A stretch of DNA of 64,000 nucleotides from Eublepharis macularius (taxonomy: Eukaryota > Chordata > Lepidosauria > Squamata > Eublepharidae). Positions 58,990-64,000 of this stretch are shown piece by piece. The stretch is from NCBI RefSeq assembly GCF_028583425.1, contig NC_072795.1, forward strand, positions 68,152,001 through 68,216,000. Direction: 5' to 3'. Positions within the stretch are counted from its first letter, which is position 1; the number at the start of each line of letters is the position of its first letter. The notes beneath the pieces are model-generated. The model saw nothing but the letters and a program-made list of their open reading frames with translations. It was not told the DNA's origin and ran no database searches. Both the position numbers and the translations under genes were made by a program.

Positions 58990-59850
58990 CCCACATCTCC
59001 TCCATGTTTGGTGCTCGAGGTGGTTTACAGTAATTTCTTATGAAATATACTATTAAAATAATATAAATACAAACATTAAAATCAGTAATACAATATTAAA
59101 ACAGGAATATAAACATTAAAAATGAATAATAGAATAGAATACAAACATTAACATCTATACATCTCAAAGAACAGCACCCTCATTAAATCCTACTCATGTC
59201 CATTGTCTATAATAAATCAGTCATATGGAGTCAAGGCAATAAAACATTAGAATGAGTCTCCAGATGCCAGACAAAACATCTCTGCTTTGCAGGCCCTCTG
59301 GAATTTCACCAAATCCCAGAAGAAGAGAGTCTCTTCTGACATGCACCTTTCTTGCTATGACTGAAGAAAGATTACAGAACATAAAAAACAATTCAATCAG
59401 CCAGCATAAGGCATCAATTAACATTCCAATAGGACTAAGATTACAGAATTAGAAAACAATGCAAACAAAAATGTTTAAGGCATGACATAACACAGTGCAG
59501 AAAATAGATTTTCAAGGCAGAAGACAAAATACTGTAAAAGTAAGATCTTAGCATGCAATAAGCATTTCAATAGACTGCAATCCTATTACTTTATAAAAGT
59601 ATCCTCCTAAGCTGTTCCATTAGAGTATAATTCTAACACCTTTATAAAAATACTCTTCTGAACATTTCTGTTGATCACATTCTGTGAAGTGATAGGAGTG
59701 AGGGGGACCTTCTTAGGTAGGTCATTGCCCAAGGTGAAAGTCATAGCAGAGAATGCAAGTGTATGGACCATTGCCAATCTTACCCATTTGTAGGGTGGCA
59801 CCCTTGGAAGGCTTTGTTCAGATGTGTAAAATTCACACCTCGAATGAACA
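58990..59850 (-). repeat. Degenerate LINE-derived stretch in INA intron 1
   Basis: The text 'gctcgaggtggtttacagt' is followed by a run of 'aaaacattaaaa' phrases. Later come 'tctgctttgcaggccctctg' and 'cttcttaggtaggtcattg'. Together these recall the 3' part of a squamate LINE family in reverse orientation. It is old and imprecise at its edges. Confidence 0.35.
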
Positions 59851-60134
59851 TATGCACAGGCTTCCGAGTAACTTGAATATACGGCATTTCTTTTGTATGA
59901 AGCAGGTTTTAAAAATGAAAGATGCGTTTGTGTCTGAATAGCAATCATACTTTATTTTTACAATCACACTTGCCTTAACTGAAAATTCTGTTTGGCTCCT
60001 AGCAGTCAGTTTGCTACAATGAGCTAACATCTTCATATTTTCTTCTTCCTTACTATAAAAAGCAGAAAAACTACAAATGAATGCATCTGGCTTTTAAACC
60101 TTGTTACTTTTGACACAATTTCTTTGAATTGCAG

Positions 60135-60259
60135 GACACGATCAGTCAGCTAGAAAGTGATCTGAGAGAAACTAAGAGTGAAATGGCTCGGCATCTGAGG
60201 GAATACCAGGACTTGCTCAATGTCAAAATGGCTCTGGATATAGAGATAGCAGCATACAG
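60135..60259 (+). CDS. INA: Alpha-internexin, exon 2 (residues 341-382)
   Basis: This 125-bp exon encodes the end of coil 2B. It reads [20 protein letters not shown] followed by [21 protein letters not shown], then the first two bases of Arg382. The stretch [23 protein letters not shown] (completed in exon 3) is the helix-termination motif shared by intermediate filaments. It is nearly identical to mammalian INA. The splice sites are canonical (TTGCAG before, GTAACA after). Joined to exon 1 in phase 0 it continues the rod without a break. Confidence 0.96.
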
Positions 60260-62531
60260 GTAACATTGATTAGAGCCCCGCTTCATTGGCTACTTCAGCT
60301 TCAAGAAATCAAATAAAATCTCTAATGTTGTTTATTGGCTTTGGAGTTTGGTGGGAACCAGTTTGCCCTTTAGAATACTTTGCTACTCTTTTCTGTTCAT
60401 AATGAGGGTGGCTAAAGTATAGTAAAAGTGGGAGTATTCTTCCTTTTCAATATACATTATGTATAGAGTGGGGATTATTTCTTGTATGTGATATGAGTAA
60501 CTGGATATTATTAACTTCAGATTGATATCATGTTTATATAGCCTGTGGCATTGAATGTCTTCCTATAGAGAATGAGATGGAACCACCTTATGTTGAGGAA
60601 ATAGTGCATGTACCTGCACAGCATTTGAGAACTCTTATGACTGTGTTCATATCAGTAATGACTCCTAGTACTCATTGTAAATGTTGATTAAGATTCACTT
60701 GTGAACAGGTCTTCAGTTTTCACAGTGAATTATTTTGAAGTTTGAATGAGAAGTAGTTCTTGCAGGCAGTTCTCCATCAATGTATCAAATATTACATTGG
60801 TCTGTATTCATAGAAACGAATAAAAGATAACAACAAGCCGTTGAAGTATTGCTAAGTTATCAGACACGTAACAAAATGAAAAATGAGAGAATAGGGAGGC
60901 AGCTATACCAGGTTATTGATCATGAATTAGACAGTTTGAGATCAGAACTGAATCATTGGCAGAAACCAATAAGCGTTGGCCCTGTGAGCATAATGCAAAT
61001 GTTTTAAATGCCATGGGCTAAAACCATCAAATATTTATCAATTTTTTGAGGTGGATTCCCAATGTGGCAAGCTAGCAACTAAACACAACAAATGTATGTG
61101 GTAATTGTTACAAATGAACAAATATGTTACTTGAAAACACAAGTCTGTATTACCATAGATCGGGTCATTTAGACCAGTTCTCTCATTGAAAGCCAGAATT
61201 GACAGCAGGAATAATGCCACACTTTAGTTTCCAACCCAAAACTATGGTAAAGTAAAATGTTGGCTACATGCTCATTGTATCTTCTTCGGGTTACAGAGAG
61301 CTGGATAAGTCCACTGTGTAACTTTGCTATATTTCTAAGTTGCAATTGAAGTGCAGGGTTGCCTACACAACCAGTCAGGGCTTTGAATAGCTGAGGCAGG
61401 TACTTGGTACAGTTGCACTGGAATGCACAGAAAGGTGGTAGAAAGAGTAAGGTTGTCTTATGTTTACTTGATGGGCAAATTATAAATTTAATGTCTGAGT
61501 TAAAAGTTTAAGACAACTTTGTATTGTTGTAACTCTTGTACTGCTGTAGCTTTCAAACTGAACAGCAGAACTGACTAAAGCATTGTGTTAGGTCAGCCTT
61601 AAGTCATGGATCTTACTGCCTAAGTAAGGCATCTACTGAGCATCCACCTTCTGAAATTACTGTGGGTTGACAATCTGCAAAAAGTCCCTAGTCCCTGCCA
61701 GTATTCCTTGAGACTGATTCTTCATGATCCCTGATAGTTCAGTTGTACCTTGATGGGTAATGGTTCTAATGTATATTAGGCCCCTTGGTTCTAGTGCTGT
61801 CACCACCACATACCATGTCATATATTCTGACAAGTTGCTTCTGATCGTTCTGCCTGGCAGCTACTGTTATGAATTACAAATCTAGGCAAAATATTTGTGA
61901 GGTATTCAGACACAGAAGAAATTTGTTTTTTTAGCTGCAACATATATTGGCTCTCTTAAAGAATTCACATCTCAAGCTCTGAGGTCATTTTAAAACTTAA
62001 GATAAAGCTTCTGATTCAATTGTAAATGCAGTACAGTGCAACCTTGTTTATCCCTAAGTTTTATCCTTAGGTCATCTCTCAGAAATTCAGAAATTTGGGT
62101 AAAATGAACTATTTTTTGTACAAAGTCCTTGTACCTTGTAACATATGAGCTAAGACCTAGGTAAATATGAATAATCAGGACATTAGAGATAACTGAGGTT
62201 TCAGTTTGCAGAAAAGGGTCGAATGGTATTCTGTGTAATTAGTACTCCAAAATCTGAAGTCTTGTCCCAGAGAGGTGTTTTTTAAATGGGTATGTACATC
62301 AGTGGTTCAAACTCTGTTAAGAAGAAGACTATATGAACTGTAGTAGTGTGCAGTAGGGATCCTTCCCACCCTTTAATTCATTTTTGGCAACGTCAAGCTT
62401 AGATTCACTTTTGATCTCTGAACCCACAATAATGATTAGCTTTTGATGGACCTAGCCTTTAGCAAATTTACTTAATCTTGGTTTGATGATCATCGTCATA
62501 ATAATAATTTCTTCTTCTGTGGTGTTTACAG
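60260..62531 (+). other. INA: INA intron 2
   Basis: 2272 bp, GTAACA to TTTACAG. I see no gene and no clearly identified repeat in it. Confidence 0.85.
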
Positions 62532-62847
62532 GAAGCTGTTGGAAGGCGAGGAGACACGTTTTAGCACCTCAAGCATCAGCATCTCATCTCTAAACCCCAC
62601 TTCCAATCCAAGTTATTCCTTTCAGCCCCGGCTCTTCAGTTCCTCTATGATCAGCAGCTCCAAAATGTCCCCCACTCTTTCTTTTAAGAAAGAGGAGAAA
62701 GAAGAGGCTACTAAGTTGGCCTCAAAAATCTCATCAAGTCAGGTAGGAGAAGCTTTTGCTGAAATGATTGAGGAGACCCTAACATCCACTAAGAAAACAG
62801 AGCGAACAAACCTGGAGGAGGGGAGCATTGCAATCCAAAAAATGTAA
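62532..62847 (+). CDS. INA: Alpha-internexin, exon 3 (residues 382-486 and stop)
   Basis: It completes Arg382 and gives [21 protein letters not shown], then a short tail. The tail has a serine-rich part, a [16 protein letters not shown] stretch and an end [20 protein letters not shown]...IQKM that parallels the mammalian INA C-terminus. The stop TAA is at 62845-62847. The full protein is 486 residues against about 499 in human, the difference lying mainly in the head and tail. The short tail without long KSP repeats separates INA from the neurofilament medium and heavy chains. I see no frame damage, so the gene looks functional. Confidence 0.96.
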
Positions 62848-63574
62848 CACACTTAGTCTCAAGTACGATTAGACTTTAAGGGGGAATAATATAGCTTAAA
62901 CTTTTTAAAATTGCCTATACGTGAATTAAGGTGCTTACCAGCTCACAAACACATAGCATTCATGTTTCACGTCACTAGACTAGTTCAGGAGCAAAGAAAC
63001 AAAGGAATGGGTCAAAGACAAGTTGGGAATACTGTGGTAAAGCTAACTAGCCAATGACATAGCAATTTAGTAGCCAGATTTCTAAACTAAAGGGAAGTTC
63101 CAAAGGGACAGCTAAGAAGGAAAGATAAAACCTACATATATTTGAATCCTGCTGTCTCTCAAATATGCTTGCATATTTTTACTTAACTCTGAATCTGGTA
63201 CCCAGGGCTAAAATGAACAGTGACAACAATCGTAGATCTCCATTCATTTGTAAAAGGTGAAATCGTATGTCCGTGCTGCAAGCTTAAATCAAAGAAGAGA
63301 CAATCTAACCTATCTACAGTCTAGCTTCATTAAACAAAACTAGGCTTTTTGAACTATTATTGGTGCTGTAAAAGAAAAAAAAAGCCAGCTTTTTTACATC
63401 TGCTAGTAATAGCACAGGGAGCCCCATTTGAATTAGTAAAATCAAATGGGGCTTGAAGAGTTAAATCACTTCTTCCTTCCCCAGATTGCCCCAGTCTGAA
63501 TCATGGCTGTATGCACATAGAGTTTTGCTTTTTACAGACCCATAGGGATCCATGGTCATCTTTGCATGGATAAT

Positions 63575-63577
<3 letters not shown>

Positions 63578-63608
<31 letters not shown>
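63578..63608. repeat. (GT)n microsatellite
   Basis: About 15 GT repeats, bracketed by 'aatagggtgtg' and 'cacaccctatt', which makes an imperfect hairpin of about 15 bp per arm. Confidence 0.9.
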
Positions 63609-63609
<1 letters not shown>

Positions 63610-63654
63610 ACACACCCTATTAACATGTGTATTGAAATGTCTTTGAAATTGACT

Positions 63655-63732
63655 GTACTGACCCATACTGTAATCTGCCTTGAGTCTCAGTGAGAAAAAG
63701 TGGACTATGAATTATGTAGATAAATAAATATC
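63655..63732 (+). repeat. LINE/SINE 3' end with (AAAT)n tail
   Basis: The text 'taatctgccttgagtctcag' then 'tggactatgaattatgtaga' then 'taaataaata' is the same 3' end that occurs reversed at 8192. Only the last 75 bp are present. Confidence 0.55.
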
Positions 63733-64000
63733 TGGCTTTGACTCCTAGTCTCAGCTGAAGTATGGACACAGCTGCTTAGGGTTAGGACATAAAATAGCCC
63801 CAAATTATGCCTCGTATATATGAGAAGCAGATTAATCCTGAACCTCTGAAGGCAGGAAACTCATGCACATGGCTGTTTCACTCCATTTCCAGTCCTCTGC
63901 CTTGCTGTGTGTTCTGTATTCATTTACAACAAAGCACAATGTATCTAGTAATGTTTGCTAGCAGCTACTGCCTTAAAAAGGGGGAGCTTATTAGGAAGAT

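Larger units (their letters stand above)
54519..60134 (+). other. INA: INA intron 1
   Basis: The intron is 5616 bp, from GTGAGG to a pyrimidine-containing TTGCAG. It contains a 5S-type SINE, a MITE and LINE-derived remnants (listed separately). The stretches 54.9-55.7 kb and 56.35-59.0 kb show no gene. A 118-codon frame at 57791-58147 has no domain. Confidence 0.85.
62848..64000 (+). other. INA: INA 3' UTR and downstream
   Basis: There is no coding sequence. An AATAAA hexamer occurs near 63724, but it lies in a LINE-type (AAAT)n tail, so I cannot name the real polyadenylation site. The next gene is not reached. Confidence 0.5.

Overview
This is vertebrate nuclear DNA, almost certainly from a squamate reptile (lizard or snake). 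The repeats point that way: 5S-rRNA-derived SINEs, tRNA-derived SINEs sharing a CR1-like tail, CR1/L2-type and L1-type LINE fragments, hAT MITEs, and Penelope-like elements (PLEs) with hammerhead-ribozyme motifs. The only protein-coding host gene I can support is INA (alpha-internexin, a neuronal intermediate filament), on the + strand in three exons at 53499-54518, 60135-60259 and 62532-62847. Together they give a complete 486-residue reading frame with canonical splice sites. A TATA box lies about 225 bp upstream and a second TATA-like run lies right next to the start codon.

Layout. 1-10 kb: AT-rich flank, a CpG-rich promoter-like block near 2.2-2.8 kb (possibly the divergent NT5C2 promoter, by synteny with human), two hAT MITEs with 8-bp target duplications, a second CpG-rich patch near 6.3-6.9 kb, and a 2.1-kb foldback element (6943-9075). 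10.8-15.4 kb: an old array of about 150-bp repeats broken up by SINEs. 15.6-38.8 kb: a compound repeat locus. Its core (20.3-33.1 kb) is a satellite of about 45 units, roughly 303 bp or 193 bp long, each built of about 50-bp subunits carrying a small CTTCA-centred hairpin. Diverged relatives flank the core in cassettes that carry splice-like acceptors and donors on the + strand. An L1-type LINE, PLE-derived palindromes and L2/CR1-type remnants are inserted in it.

38.8-44.6 kb: a broken endogenous retrovirus with a tRNA-Lys3 primer-binding site, betaretrovirus-like Gag and integrase traces, and an alpharetrovirus-like Env transmembrane segment. Its two LTRs differ by about 1.8% where comparable. 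44.6-48.8 kb: PLE remnants (reverse transcriptase plus GIY-YIG) and a 5'-truncated CR1-type LINE. 48.8-53.3 kb: intergenic DNA with SINEs. 53.3-64 kb: INA with its introns and the start of its 3' region.

Most interesting for follow-up are the hierarchical satellite with exon-like flanks (possibly a repeat-rich noncoding transcript), the recurring palindromic PLE insertions with inverted hammerhead motifs, and the mosaic retroviral fossil. No search or folding program could be run, so family names rest on recognised motifs and remembered consensus sequences.
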